Assembly: GCF_009812035.1 (NCBI RefSeq) | Contig: NZ_VZIZ01000006.1 | Span: 1 to 64,000, forward strand | From: Psychrobacter nivimaris | GTDB taxonomy: Bacteria; Pseudomonadota; Gammaproteobacteria; Pseudomonadales; Moraxellaceae | Direction: 5' to 3' | DNA: 64,000 bases | Shown here: piece after piece, positions 27,113-36,161 of the stretch | Position numbering within the stretch: the stretch's first letter is position 1 | How the letters are laid out: each line of letters begins with the position of its first letter | Notes under the pieces: model-generated | What the model was told of the DNA's origin: nothing | The model's database searches: none | Seen by the model: the letters and a program-made list of their open reading frames with translations, nothing else | Position numbers and translations under genes: made by a program

Positions 27113-27649
27113 ATGATTGATATACAACCGTATATGAACAAGCTGAAATTGTCTGTAATCAGCATGAGTGTGGTATTTGCTGTGAGTGCTTGTAGCGGTG
27201 ATAACACAGCTACGGAAGAGCCTGCAGCAGCCGATGAGCCTGCTACCGCTGTAGAAGAAACAGCTGTAGCCGAAGGCGCGACGCTTGAGACTGTGGATGA
27301 GTCAGGAACAGAATCAGCAACAGAGTCAAAAACAGCAATAGAGTCTGCCGACATAGTAGATGAGGCAGTGGCAACACCTGCAACTGATTCTGAGCCTGAA
27401 GTGTTGGCCGCAGATGCAGGTGCTAAACTGTATGAATCAAATTGTCAGGTTTGTCATGCTGCAGGTTTGCTCGATGCGCCAAAGTATGGTGATACAGCGG
27501 CTTGGACAGCTCGTCTAACCAAAGATAAAGAGACGCTGTACATGCACTCGGCTAAAGGCTTTAATAAAATGCCAGCGCAAGCGGTAAACGGTGTCAGCGA
27601 AGCACAAGTCAAAGCGGCTGTTGATTATATGCTAGCGTCGGTAAGCTGA
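27113..27649 (+). CDS. Cytochrome c5-like lipoprotein
   Basis: A monohaem c-type cytochrome. The signal has the lipobox VSAC; a 75-residue Ala/Glu/Thr-rich linker follows; then a class I cytochrome domain with haem motif CQVCH (C111, C114, H115), GLLDAPKYGD and the probable axial Met in FNKMPA. This resembles cytochrome c5-type electron carriers on the periplasmic side. AAGGA lies before the ATG at 27113. The acidic linker suggests a tethered carrier reaching from the membrane. A strong terminator follows. Confidence 0.85.
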   Translation: MIDIQPYMNKLKLSVISMSVVFAVSACSGDNTATEEPAAADEPATAVEETAVAEGATLETVDESGTESATESKTAIESADIVDEAVATPATDSEPEVLAADAGAKLYESNCQVCHAAGLLDAPKYGDTAAWTARLTKDKETLYMHSAKGFNKMPAQAVNGVSEAQVKAAVDYMLASVS

Positions 27650-27695
27650 TACGGTATATATAGAGTATGTCAGCTATTGAAATTTGCTAAACTGG

Positions 27696-27727
27696 CCGTC
27701 ATTGTGACTGACAATGACGGTTTTTTT
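27696..27727 (+). terminator. Terminator of the cytochrome c5-like gene
   Basis: CCGTCATTGT pairs with ACAATGACGG and is followed by seven T. Confidence 0.88.
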
Positions 27728-27886
27728 ATGCACGTTTTTTGTCATGCCAGTCTGAGAATATACAGCTGTATTAAGCGAATTTGAAATAGTATGTGACTGG
27801 CTGTATTCGTTATCCAATTTCCCAGAATGATGTAAGATAAAAGTGCGATAAAAATAGCACGAAAACGAAAGTATAAAGGCAAAAGT

Positions 27887-28924
27887 ATGAAAGTATTGGG
27901 CTTAGAGACCTCTTGTGATGAGACGGGGCTAGCGATTTTTGATAGTGAGCAAATAAATAGCGACAACCAAGGTTTGGTCGGGCAAGTACTGTACTCTCAG
28001 ATTGAGCTGCACGCACTTTATGGCGGCGTTGTGCCTGAGCTTGCCAGTCGCGATCATATTCGCAAGCTAGTGCCATTACTCAACGAGCTGCTCGAACAGT
28101 GCGATATGAAAAAAAGCGAGATTGATGCGATTGCTTATACCAAAGGGCCTGGTCTAATTGGTGCATTGATGACAGGCGCACTATTTGGTCGTAGCTTGGC
28201 ATATGGTTTGGATATTCCAGCGATTGGTATTCATCATATGGAAGGGCATCTTTTGGCACCGCTTATGGGTGCAAACCCTCCGGCGTTTCCTTTTGTCTCG
28301 CTACTAGTATCTGGTGGGCACACGCTACTGATTGCTGCTCACGGTGTTGGACAATATGAGATATTAGGTGAGTCGATAGATGACGCAGCGGGTGAGTGCT
28401 TTGATAAAGCCGCTAAGATGCTAGGCCTGCCTTATCCTGGCGGCCCTAATATTGCCAAACTGGCAGAAACTGGTAATCCTGATGCTTACGCACTGCCAAG
28501 ACCGATGCTTCATCGAGGATTAGATTTTTCATTTAGTGGTATGAAAACAGCGGTACATAATCTGATCAAAGACACTGAGGGTTCTGATAGCGATCCGCAA
28601 GTTCGCGCAGATATCGCCGCGAGCTTCCAACATGCGGTGGTCGATACCTTAGTGAAAAAATGTGTCAAAGCACTCAAGCAAGCAGGTATGAGCCGCTTAG
28701 TAATTGCGGGCGGGGTCAGTGCAAATACTCATCTGCGCGAGACGTTAGAAGCGGAACTGGATAAGATCAATGCAACGGTTCATTATGCACCGCCTGCGCT
28801 ATGTACGGACAATGGCGCGATGATTGCTTATGCAGGTTTTGAGCGCTTGCAAGCAGGACAATCTGATGATTTGGCCGTTAGCTGTATTCCGCGTTGGCCG
28901 ATGACAGAATTGCCAGCCGTATAA
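27887..28924 (+). CDS. tsaD: tRNA N6-adenosine threonylcarbamoyltransferase
   Basis: Transfers threonylcarbamoyl to A37 of ANN-decoding tRNAs, together with TsaB and TsaE. The ASKHA-fold protein starts [17 protein letters not shown], has the metal-binding histidines in GIHHMEGHL, and shows [18 protein letters not shown] and ADNGAMIAY-like [12 protein letters not shown]. The 345-aa length is standard. crcB follows on the same strand after 44 bp. Confidence 0.96.
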   Translation: MKVLGLETSCDETGLAIFDSEQINSDNQGLVGQVLYSQIELHALYGGVVPELASRDHIRKLVPLLNELLEQCDMKKSEIDAIAYTKGPGLIGALMTGALFGRSLAYGLDIPAIGIHHMEGHLLAPLMGANPPAFPFVSLLVSGGHTLLIAAHGVGQYEILGESIDDAAGECFDKAAKMLGLPYPGGPNIAKLAETGNPDAYALPRPMLHRGLDFSFSGMKTAVHNLIKDTEGSDSDPQVRADIAASFQHAVVDTLVKKCVKALKQAGMSRLVIAGGVSANTHLRETLEAELDKINATVHYAPPALCTDNGAMIAYAGFERLQAGQSDDLAVSCIPRWPMTELPAV

Positions 28925-28968
28925 ATGAGCATTTGGTCCAACACGTTTATATGAATTAAGGACAGTCT

Positions 28969-29340
28969 ATGCAGTGGCTTGCTATTGGTTTGGGCGCAGC
29001 ATTTGGTGCTTGCCTGCGAGCTTGGCTATCGCGTTTTAATGCCTTGCACGGTTGGGTGCCACTCGGTACCCTGAGCGCCAATATTTTAGGCGGACTGCTG
29101 ATAGGGCTGGCGCTTGTGTGGTTTGAACGTATGGGAAGTAATCTATCTGATCATGTACGCGTGTTTGTGATAACAGGATTTTTGGGTGGATTGACGACTT
29201 TTAGTACGTTTAGTGCAGAGGTATTTGGCTTTATCCATGACGGGCGGCTGCTGGCAGGCTTAGCGCTCATCGGTTTGCATGTTGGGCTGACTTTACTGGC
29301 AACCGCGCTTGGCTTTTATTTCTTTAAGCTAATTTTGTAG
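28969..29340 (+). CDS. crcB: Fluoride-specific channel Fluc/CrcB
   Basis: A small dual-topology membrane channel that exports fluoride. The 123-aa protein has four hydrophobic helices with [29 protein letters not shown] and the signature [20 protein letters not shown] lies 9 nt before the ATG. The 44-bp gap to tsaD is too short for a fluoride riboswitch, so co-transcription with tsaD is likely. The stop codon is only 14 bp from the target duplication of a MITE-like insertion. Confidence 0.93.
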   Translation: MQWLAIGLGAAFGACLRAWLSRFNALHGWVPLGTLSANILGGLLIGLALVWFERMGSNLSDHVRVFVITGFLGGLTTFSTFSAEVFGFIHDGRLLAGLALIGLHVGLTLLATALGFYFFKLIL

Positions 29341-29354
29341 CCGTTGATAAATAT

Positions 29355-29502
29355 TAATCGTTGGTGGTGTATCAAAAAGTATGCTAGCGATAAAAGTCAA
29401 TAAGAAATCTATGCTAAGTTCCCTGATTCTATAGGGCTTTAAAGGCTTCAAAAATTGTTCGAATTTTAATCAGCATACTTTTTGATACACCACCTAATCG
29501 TT
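29355..29502. mobile_element. MITE-like element with perfect inverted ends and 8-bp target duplication
   Basis: The outer 23 bases of each end, beginning GGTGGTGTATC and reading inward to AGTATGCT, are perfect inverted copies (29363-29385 and 29472-29494). The element is 132 bp and flanked by an exact 8-bp direct repeat TAATCGTT (29355-29362 and 29495-29502). No ORF fits inside. Perfect ends and duplication point to recent insertion. Eight-bp duplications are known for IS1595- and IS256-type transposition; which family mobilised it is inference. Confidence 0.88.
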
Positions 29503-29503
29503 T

Positions 29504-29576
29504 AATGGTCTGTTATAAGTGGTTCCATGATAGCAGTCTGTTTTAAGTGGTCTATTAATACGTTTGGAGAGTGAAT
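29504..29576. repeat. Pair of imperfect direct repeats after the MITE-like element
   Basis: TGGTCTGTTATAAGTGGTTCC is echoed about 33 bp on by CAGTCTGTTTTAAGTGGTCTA, sharing GTCTGTT-TAAGTGGT. Origin unknown; it may be debris of another insertion. Confidence 0.35.
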
Positions 29577-29710
29577 TAGCTGGTTCCGTTGGGGTATACC
29601 CTGGTTTATGATCCTTACTTTAAATCAATGAGTACAAAAAAGATTTACTGGTAATTTTTATATGATTCATATTATCTACACTGGATTAATAGGACATTTA
29701 GGGCAAAGCT

Positions 29711-30214
29711 ATGATTTACACCAATCTACTGATGAAAGAGTTTTTAGATATTAATGAAAGTGAAATACGAGAAGGCAAATTAGATAAGGAGTTAGACCTT
29801 ATCTTAAAAGAAGGGTTTTTACCGATAGGTGACTGCGTTTTTCTAGAAAAAATATTCCCTTCAAGCTATGCTCGCTGTTCAATTGAAAAACATAAGATTG
29901 AAAGACAATTTACTGATTTTTCGGGTTATGAAGTTTCTACTAATAGGTTTCATATAGAAGATTTTACAGACCAAGACCCGTTCATCCAGTCCATCATATT
30001 TTCTAACAAATTCAAGAAAAAATGGCTTATAGACTTTCCTTTAGAGAGCGTTAATATAACAATAGGTTTTCAAGATGATGAGGTTGGGAGGTTTGCAACT
30101 TTTACTTTTCACAAGAGTAGGAACGGTGAAGTAGTGCATGATATCAATAGCCTTGAATTATATGCTCAGCCTATATACGTTGAAGTTATATCTGGCAGAT
30201 CGATGCCTGTATAG
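29711..30214 (+). CDS. Orphan hypothetical protein, AT-rich
   Basis: A 167-aa cytosolic-looking protein with no domain I recognise, no signal peptide and no membrane segment. It is rich in Phe, Ile, Glu and Lys, and its codons are more A/T-rich than those of tsaD or metR. The middle contains FPSSYARCSIEKHKIERQF, and the C-terminal half reads like beta strands (VNITIGFQDDEVGRFATFTFHKS). AGGG lies about 8 nt before the ATG. It stands between a recent miniature insertion and metR and looks like an acquired cargo gene. An immunity-type or interaction role is possible but unsupported. Confidence 0.55.
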   Translation: MIYTNLLMKEFLDINESEIREGKLDKELDLILKEGFLPIGDCVFLEKIFPSSYARCSIEKHKIERQFTDFSGYEVSTNRFHIEDFTDQDPFIQSIIFSNKFKKKWLIDFPLESVNITIGFQDDEVGRFATFTFHKSRNGEVVHDINSLELYAQPIYVEVISGRSMPV

Positions 30215-30418
30215 CGCACCGATTACGATAGAATATGTATGGTAAGTACACCATGAAGTACACTGTGACTATTTCAGCGAGTTAAAACGTTGATGCCATT
30301 AGCTCACAGCTTAGCGTTCAAGTCCTCACTAGGGAACCATTATTTTCCCCAATGCCTATCATAACGTAAGAAAGCGAACGATATTTTATAACCAAAAAAT
30401 GTAATAAACAGTGTAATA

Positions 30419-31309
30419 TTAAACTGGCTTTACAATACCCTCTAACAAACTCGCAAACCCTTGCATATACGCGGTATCTTGGCTTGACGTGCGCGTCGCT
30501 GCATACAGCTGACAATGTACACCTTCTCCTAGTGGTCGCGAGACGACCCAACCTTTTTTCTCATATTCGGCCACTACCCAATCAGGCAATGCTGCTACGC
30601 CGCGCTCACTAGCAACCAGCTGAATCAGCATCGCGGTGAGCTCGGTCGTACGAACACTCTCAAAACTTACTTGCGCTGGCGTCATAAAATTAGCAATGAT
30701 ATCGAGGCGTTTTGCCTCTACCGGATAAGCAATTAATGTCTCGTTAATCAAATCATTGGGGTCAATAAATTTTTGAGCAGCTAAATCATGCGTTGGTGAA
30801 AGCACCAAACGACTCTCATATTCAAACAATGGCTGATAGCTGATACCGTCGAGCGGTAAATCACTGGTAGTAATAAGCAGATCAATATCACCTTCCATGA
30901 GTAGATGATGCGGCTCAGGCTCAAACCCTGTGGCAAAGTCTAGCTCAACATCCGACCATTCACGGCGATAGTGGTTAAGTATTGGCATAAGCCAATCAAA
31001 GCAGCTGTGGCACTCTGATGCTAGGCGCAACCTGCCTGCTTGACCATGCGCTAAGCGTTTAAGGTTAGATTTGGTACGAGTAACTTGCGGTAGGATATTG
31101 TCTGCCAATGCCAATACTGCTTTACCTGCTGGCGTAAAACTAAGCGGGCGCGTCCGACGATTGACTAAGCTAATGTCGTAATAGTTCTCAAGCTCTTTCA
31201 GTTGATGTGAAACGGCAGAGGCGGTAACGTGTAGTTCATCCGCCGCTGCTGCAAGTGAACCATGCGCTCGTAGCGCGGTTAATGTATTAAGATGACGTAG
31301 CTCAAGCAT
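30419..31309 (-). CDS. metR: LysR-type regulator of methionine synthesis MetR
   Basis: A 296-aa transcription factor with an N-terminal winged helix-turn-helix (RHLNTLTALRAHGSLAAAADELHVTASAVSHQLKELE) and an effector domain with the MetR-like RLRLASECHSCFDWLMPIL and RGVAALPDWVV. Long stretches resemble what I recall of E. coli MetR, which uses homocysteine to activate metE/metH. No met gene lies nearby, so its targets are elsewhere. It lies downstream of the polyamine transporter genes on the same strand, 115 bp after potC. Confidence 0.85.
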   Translation of the reverse strand: MLELRHLNTLTALRAHGSLAAAADELHVTASAVSHQLKELENYYDISLVNRRTRPLSFTPAGKAVLALADNILPQVTRTKSNLKRLAHGQAGRLRLASECHSCFDWLMPILNHYRREWSDVELDFATGFEPEPHHLLMEGDIDLLITTSDLPLDGISYQPLFEYESRLVLSPTHDLAAQKFIDPNDLINETLIAYPVEAKRLDIIANFMTPAQVSFESVRTTELTAMLIQLVASERGVAALPDWVVAEYEKKGWVVSRPLGEGVHCQLYAATRTSSQDTAYMQGFASLLEGIVKPV

Positions 31310-31424
31310 AATATAACCTAACCGCTAAGGTGAGAAAAATTCATTATAGTCAATATAGCGCTGACTTTCACTCATAGTCCGTTATTAATAAGTAGCTAAT
31401 AAGCAATTAGTTAGCAATCAACAT

Positions 31425-32231
31425 CTAGCGCTTGCGTAATAATAACTGTGAGATAACCACCAATACTAGTGAAGCAACTAGCAATAACGTACCAATGGCG
31501 TTGACTTCTGGCTTGAGTCCTACGCGCACCATAGAATAAATGCGCAGCGGTAAAATCTCATAGCTAGGTCCTGTGACGAAGGTCGAAACCACCACATCAT
31601 CTAGCGATAGGGTAAAAGCCAGCAACCAACCTGCCATGACGGCTGGCAAGATAACTGGAATCAATACGGTGCGCACCATGGTTGATTCGTTAGCACCCAA
31701 GTCGCGTGCCGCTTCCATTAAACGCTCATCTAAACTACTCAACCGCGCAAAGACGGTAATGACAACGAATGGCAAGCAAAAAGTAATGTGCGCCAATAGC
31801 AATGAGACAAAGCCCAATTGTAAACCAATCAATAAAAACAGTGCTAGCAATGAAATAGCCAATACAATCTCAGGCGACATCATAAGTACAAACAGCAGCC
31901 CATTTAGTAAGCCTTTACCGCGAAAATTATAACGATGTAAAGCTAGGGCAGTGAGTGTGCCTATCAAAGTCGAGACAGTGGCCGCCACCAACCCTAATAC
32001 AATCGAGTGCCAAAATGCATCGAGCATCGCTTGGTTATTAAACAGTGACTCGTACCACTTTAAGCTAAATCCGCCCCAGTTGTAGCCAATTTTTGATTTG
32101 TTAAAGGACATTACCACCAAGACAATAATAGGTAGGTACAACAGGGTATAAATCAGTCCAAGATATCCTTTGGCGGCGATATTACCAATCTTGAGCGTAC
32201 GAGTTTTTTTATTCGGTGAGCTATAAGACAT
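31425..32231 (-). CDS. potC: Spermidine/putrescine ABC transporter permease PotC/PotI-like
   Basis: A 268-aa inner-membrane permease with six hydrophobic segments. The EAA loop, which contacts the ATPase, is MEAARDLGANESTMVRTVLIPVILPAVMAG, and SLDDVVVSTFVTGP is typical of PotC/PotI. The start codon overlaps the stop of the upstream permease by one base (TAATG), indicating translational coupling. No periplasmic binding protein gene accompanies the cluster. PotC versus PotI cannot be decided from sequence. Confidence 0.83.
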   Translation of the reverse strand: MSYSSPNKKTRTLKIGNIAAKGYLGLIYTLLYLPIIVLVVMSFNKSKIGYNWGGFSLKWYESLFNNQAMLDAFWHSIVLGLVAATVSTLIGTLTALALHRYNFRGKGLLNGLLFVLMMSPEIVLAISLLALFLLIGLQLGFVSLLLAHITFCLPFVVITVFARLSSLDERLMEAARDLGANESTMVRTVLIPVILPAVMAGWLLAFTLSLDDVVVSTFVTGPSYEILPLRIYSMVRVGLKPEVNAIGTLLLVASLVLVVISQLLLRKR

Positions 32232-33109
32232 TAGGCCACCTCGTTAAAATCGGTTTTGCCAATGCGGCGGCTACTGGCACGGTAGGCAAGTAATAATACT
32301 GCCATTGCCAGTGTCAATAAAACGCTAGCTGCCGCACCAAAGGGCCAATCACGCGCATCCAAAAATTGGTTTTTGATGATATTACCAACCAGTAAATTAC
32401 GAGAACCACCCAAGATATCAGCCACATAAAACATGCCCATTGCAGGCAACAGCACGAGCAGTACACCAGAGATAATACCAGGGGTCGTTAATGGCAGTAC
32501 TACATGCCAAAAGGTCTGTGCTCTAGTTGCGCCCAAATCCTGCGAAGCCAGTAGCATGTCATTACGCAAGTCGGTAAATACTGCATATAGCGGTAGCACC
32601 ATAAACGGGAATAACAAGTAAGTTAGTCCTGCGATCACTGCGCCTTGGGTATATAAAATATCGATTGGCGTATCGATTACACCGATGGCTAATAGCAATT
32701 TGTTAATCAAACCGTTATTGGCAAATAGTAATTTGAGCGCATACGTCCGTACCAAAGAGTTGGTCCAAAATGGCAGTATCAGTAGTAGCATCAGCAGCGG
32801 TTGCCAACGCACTTTCGCCTTAGAAACCAGCCATGCAAAAGGGTAGCCAAGCAGCAAGCAAATAACCGTTGTGATACCTGCCATCCATAATGAGTGGACA
32901 AATACCTCAAAATACAATGGATCAATCATCCGCACATAGCTGTCGATGCTAACAGGTAAGCTGATAAACGCACTGCTATCACGGGTCAAAAAACTGACAG
33001 CGATGACTAGGATATTTGGTAATAGTGCAAATATCAGTAGCCAACCCCAAATTAGCCAAAGCGTAGCGGTACGAAATGGACTTTTACTGCCTAAGTGGTT
33101 GCGGGCCAT
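32231..33109 (-). CDS. potB: Spermidine/putrescine ABC transporter permease PotB/PotH-like
   Basis: A 292-aa permease with six hydrophobic segments. The EAA loop is DMLLASQDLGATRAQTFWHVVLPLTTPGIISG. PFWTNSLVRTYALKLLF and the C-terminal GNIIKNQFLDARDWPFGAAAS are characteristic of PotB/PotH. It overlaps both neighbours by one base (TGATG at 33109, TAATG at 32231), so the three pot genes are translated as one coupled unit. Confidence 0.83.
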   Translation of the reverse strand: MARNHLGSKSPFRTATLWLIWGWLLIFALLPNILVIAVSFLTRDSSAFISLPVSIDSYVRMIDPLYFEVFVHSLWMAGITTVICLLLGYPFAWLVSKAKVRWQPLLMLLLILPFWTNSLVRTYALKLLFANNGLINKLLLAIGVIDTPIDILYTQGAVIAGLTYLLFPFMVLPLYAVFTDLRNDMLLASQDLGATRAQTFWHVVLPLTTPGIISGVLLVLLPAMGMFYVADILGGSRNLLVGNIIKNQFLDARDWPFGAAASVLLTLAMAVLLLAYRASSRRIGKTDFNEVA

Positions 33110-34350
33110 CAGCTACCATCCTTTTGTACAGTTATGTCTGGCACAGTTTCAGAGTCTTCTGGCAATACCCATTCCCAGCCATCTACCCATGAGACTTTGA
33201 CGCCCTCGTTTAGTTTGTAATCAAAGCTCGGGTCATCCTCATCAAAAAACTCAGAGGCCTTAATGATATGACCATTTGCCAGTTCGATAATTGAGTCTAA
33301 AGTGCTACCTTTATAGTTACTCTCGATGACACGGCCTAACAGTCCGCTATGCTCGTTGTCTTTTGGATCATATATTCGTAAGTCTTCGGGGCGAAGTAGT
33401 AAATTGACGATATCGCCCACTTGCACGTCATTGGCAAAATTGGGACGACGTAAGTTGCGTAAGGTGGTCGGCCCTTCTTGCGCCTGTGCTTCACAGACTT
33501 CGACCTCGATACGTCCGTTGGTCACTTTGCCATCGCGATCTGGCTGGTCTGGATGGACACCTTTGACCTCAGCTTTGAACAAATTCGTCTCACCGATGAA
33601 TTTGGCAGTAAACAGGTTGGCAGGGGTTTCATAAATCTCGATAGGCGTACCGATTTGCTGGAACGTACCGTCTTTCATCACGGCAATACGGTCTGACATC
33701 GACAGCGCTTCTTCTTGGTCATGGGTCACGAAAACAAAGGTAATGCCAAGTTCACGTTGCAGACGCTTGAGTTCAGATTGCATTTGCAGGCGCAGTTTAT
33801 GATCGAGCGCGGATAATGGCTCATCAAGTAATAGCAGTTTAGGGCGGTTAATCACTGCGCGTGCAATCGCAACTCGCTGCTGCTGACCACCAGACAAATC
33901 TTGCGGCTTGCGGTTGGCCAAATGCTCTAGCTGTACCATCGCTAGCATCTCGCTAACACGTCTTTGGATTTCATCTTTTGGTACTTTTTTTAGCTTTAGG
34001 CCATAAGCCACGTTTTGGGCGACGCTCATATGAGGGAACAATGCATATTGCTGAAATACGGTATTGACCGGACGTTTATCAGCGGATAAGCCTGCCATCT
34101 GTACACCATCCAAATATATCGCTCCAGCATTAGGCTGCTCAAAGCCTGCAATCAAGCGTAGTAATGTCGTCTTACCACAGCCTGATGGGCCAAGCAGCGT
34201 CAAAAACTCACCATGTTTGATATCAAGGTTGATGTCTTTTAGGACTTCGGTTTGATCATAAGTTTTTTTTAGACCAGTCAGTTGCAGCAGCACCTGATCA
34301 TCATGAGGTGACGCAGAGGTGTTATGCGTATTTTGAGATAAATCGGTCAT
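33109..34350 (-). CDS. potA: Spermidine/putrescine ABC transporter ATPase PotA/PotG-like
   Basis: The ATP-hydrolysing subunit on the cytosolic face. Walker A is [16 protein letters not shown], the signature is [14 protein letters not shown], Walker B is [12 protein letters not shown], and the switch His is in [12 protein letters not shown]-terminal TOBE-like regulatory region follows from about residue 260, longer than usual, taking the protein to 413 aa. First gene of the potA-potB-potC unit. The substrate class is inferred from all three subunits together. Confidence 0.88.
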   Translation of the reverse strand: MTDLSQNTHNTSASPHDDQVLLQLTGLKKTYDQTEVLKDINLDIKHGEFLTLLGPSGCGKTTLLRLIAGFEQPNAGAIYLDGVQMAGLSADKRPVNTVFQQYALFPHMSVAQNVAYGLKLKKVPKDEIQRRVSEMLAMVQLEHLANRKPQDLSGGQQQRVAIARAVINRPKLLLLDEPLSALDHKLRLQMQSELKRLQRELGITFVFVTHDQEEALSMSDRIAVMKDGTFQQIGTPIEIYETPANLFTAKFIGETNLFKAEVKGVHPDQPDRDGKVTNGRIEVEVCEAQAQEGPTTLRNLRRPNFANDVQVGDIVNLLLRPEDLRIYDPKDNEHSGLLGRVIESNYKGSTLDSIIELANGHIIKASEFFDEDDPSFDYKLNEGVKVSWVDGWEWVLPEDSETVPDITVQKDGS

Positions 34351-34740
34351 AATATCTGTTCCTAAGCGTCCAATTTCTGTATACAGCTGACTGTCATTAT
34401 AGGGATTGGCATGAGCGTAAGCGCGGTCTGAATGCTGCCTGAGTGCTGCGTATTATAACAAACCCTTGGTATAAGTCAGTGCAAGTTCATTATAAGTTAC
34501 GCGAGTAATACTGTCGTAGCAGCGATATATACAGCTATATTTTTAAATGTGACTACATTCACCTAGCGATATTTAGACAAATTTTTTTACCGTTTTTGGG
34601 TTTTTATTCCTATACAATCACGTTATGGCTGACAAATATTATTAGCCTGATAGTTTGACGATAATTAGTCAGTCTGTGCTGGAATACATGTATGCAAAAC
34701 AGCTTATAACTCTAATATTATTGATGATAAAGGATCTCTC
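34351..34740. other. Divergent region between potA and the carbonic anhydrase gene
   Basis: About 390 bp, AT-rich towards the right, containing several T tracts. It should hold leftward pot and rightward can promoters. No hairpin or repeat of note was seen. Confidence 0.4.
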
Positions 34741-35379
34741 ATGCCTACCGATATACGTCCAACCACAGGTCAAGAAGCGCTTGAGCTTTTAAAAGCAGGT
34801 AATGCACGCTACGTTGATAGCCTCACCAGTACCGATGAGTATATGCAGCGCCGTCCAGAGTTGGTCAAGGATCAAAATCCATTGGCCATTATTTTGGGTT
34901 GCTCGGATGCACGAGTACCCGTTGAGATTGTTTTTGATCAAGGTTTGGGAGATTTGTTTGTTATACGAGTCGCGGGTAACGTCGTTGCACCATCACAGAT
35001 TGGTTCAATCGAGTTTGCAGCTGAAGCCTTTGGCACACAATTGGTAGTGGTACTTGGACATTCAAAATGTGGCGCTGTCACGGCTTGCGTTGAGACGTTG
35101 ATTAACCCTGAGCAGAACTATTCACCTAACTTGCAATCTATCGTTGATCGTATTCGCCCAAGCGTTTATAACTTACACGAATTGGCAACTGCCAATGGTC
35201 AAGACGTCGATGCAGACGAGCTGGTCGACCGCTCTATCCGCGCTAACGTACGTATGTCAGTCAGTCAGCTAAAGCATGGCTCACGTGCATTAGAGGACTT
35301 AACCAATAGTGGTCAGCTATTGGTAGTCGGCGCTGAATATGATCTAGAGACCGGAAAGGTACGATTCTTAGACAGCTAA
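34741..35379 (+). CDS. can: Beta-class carbonic anhydrase
   Basis: Interconverts CO2 and bicarbonate. The zinc ligands are visible in LGCSDARVP (Cys, with the Asp-Arg dyad) and VLGHSKCGAV (His and Cys). VIRVAGNVV and the C-terminal VVGAEYDLETGKVRFL fit the beta class. It is a 212-aa single-domain protein without a signal peptide, so cytosolic. AAAGGA lies 7 nt before the ATG. Not clearly in an operon. Confidence 0.93.
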   Translation: MPTDIRPTTGQEALELLKAGNARYVDSLTSTDEYMQRRPELVKDQNPLAIILGCSDARVPVEIVFDQGLGDLFVIRVAGNVVAPSQIGSIEFAAEAFGTQLVVVLGHSKCGAVTACVETLINPEQNYSPNLQSIVDRIRPSVYNLHELATANGQDVDADELVDRSIRANVRMSVSQLKHGSRALEDLTNSGQLLVVGAEYDLETGKVRFLDS

Positions 35380-35531
35380 TATATCTAAATATGAACATAC
35401 TTTGTTCATATCCTTACAAAACCCTATCAATTATTTTGCCAATTCTTATTATGATGAGAGACAGCAGTGAATCATGACAGTCGTGATTCGCTTATTTATA
35501 ACACTCTTTTTTGAATAACCTTAGGATAACT

Positions 35532-36089
35532 ATGTCTACTAACGATAATAATTCGACCATCGCACAGCCTGCTAGCAGTGTTAGCACGAATGGCGTTCAG
35601 CCAATCTCATCAAAGACGACCGGTTTTACTTTTAACCACACCATGCTGCGTGTCAAAGACCCTGTTAAATCGCTAGAGTTTTACACTGGCGTCTTAGGTA
35701 TGACCTTGCTTGCCGTTAAGAAGTTCCCTGACATGGGATTCGATTTATATTTCTTGGCTAAGTTGACCGAAAGCGAGCGCGAAAACTTGCCAACTGGCGA
35801 TGACTTAGAAATCTTTGCTTTCCGTCAACGTGGTATTTTAGAGTTGACGCACAACTACGGCACCGAGACAAAAGCTGACTTTAGCTATCATGACGGCAAT
35901 CAGGATCCACAGGGTTTTGGTCATATTTGTTTTAGCGTTCCAAGCTTGGATGAAGCGGTTGCTTGGTTTGATAAAAACGACGTCGAATTCAAAAAACGTC
36001 CAGAAGATGGCAGTATGAAAAACATTGCCTTTATCAAAGATGTAGACGGCTACTGGATCGAAATCGTACAGGCCGATTTGATGGGCTAA
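35532..36089 (+). CDS. gloA: Lactoylglutathione lyase (glyoxalase I)
   Basis: Isomerises the hemithioacetal of methylglyoxal and glutathione to S-lactoylglutathione. The VOC-fold protein has NHTMLRVKDPVKSLEFYTGVLGMTLL, FRQRGILELTHNYGTE, GFGHICFSVPSLDEA and VDGYWIEIVQ, with metal ligands His, Glu, His, Glu placed as in GloA. I start at MSTNDNN (185 aa), preceded by AGGA 5 nt upstream; the frame also opens at a TTG 21 bp earlier. About 40 Ser/Thr-rich residues precede the domain. Confidence 0.93.
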   Translation: MSTNDNNSTIAQPASSVSTNGVQPISSKTTGFTFNHTMLRVKDPVKSLEFYTGVLGMTLLAVKKFPDMGFDLYFLAKLTESERENLPTGDDLEIFAFRQRGILELTHNYGTETKADFSYHDGNQDPQGFGHICFSVPSLDEAVAWFDKNDVEFKKRPEDGSMKNIAFIKDVDGYWIEIVQADLMG

Positions 36090-36161
36090 CTGTCATAACG
36101 ACAGCACCTATTAAGATAAGTGCGTTAATAGAAATAAATAGAATAAAGGAGTATCACCCAG

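Noticed and set aside
28925-28968. Fluoride riboswitch before crcB
   Set aside because: Only 44 bp separate tsaD and crcB, too short for the aptamer, and no matching structure was seen.
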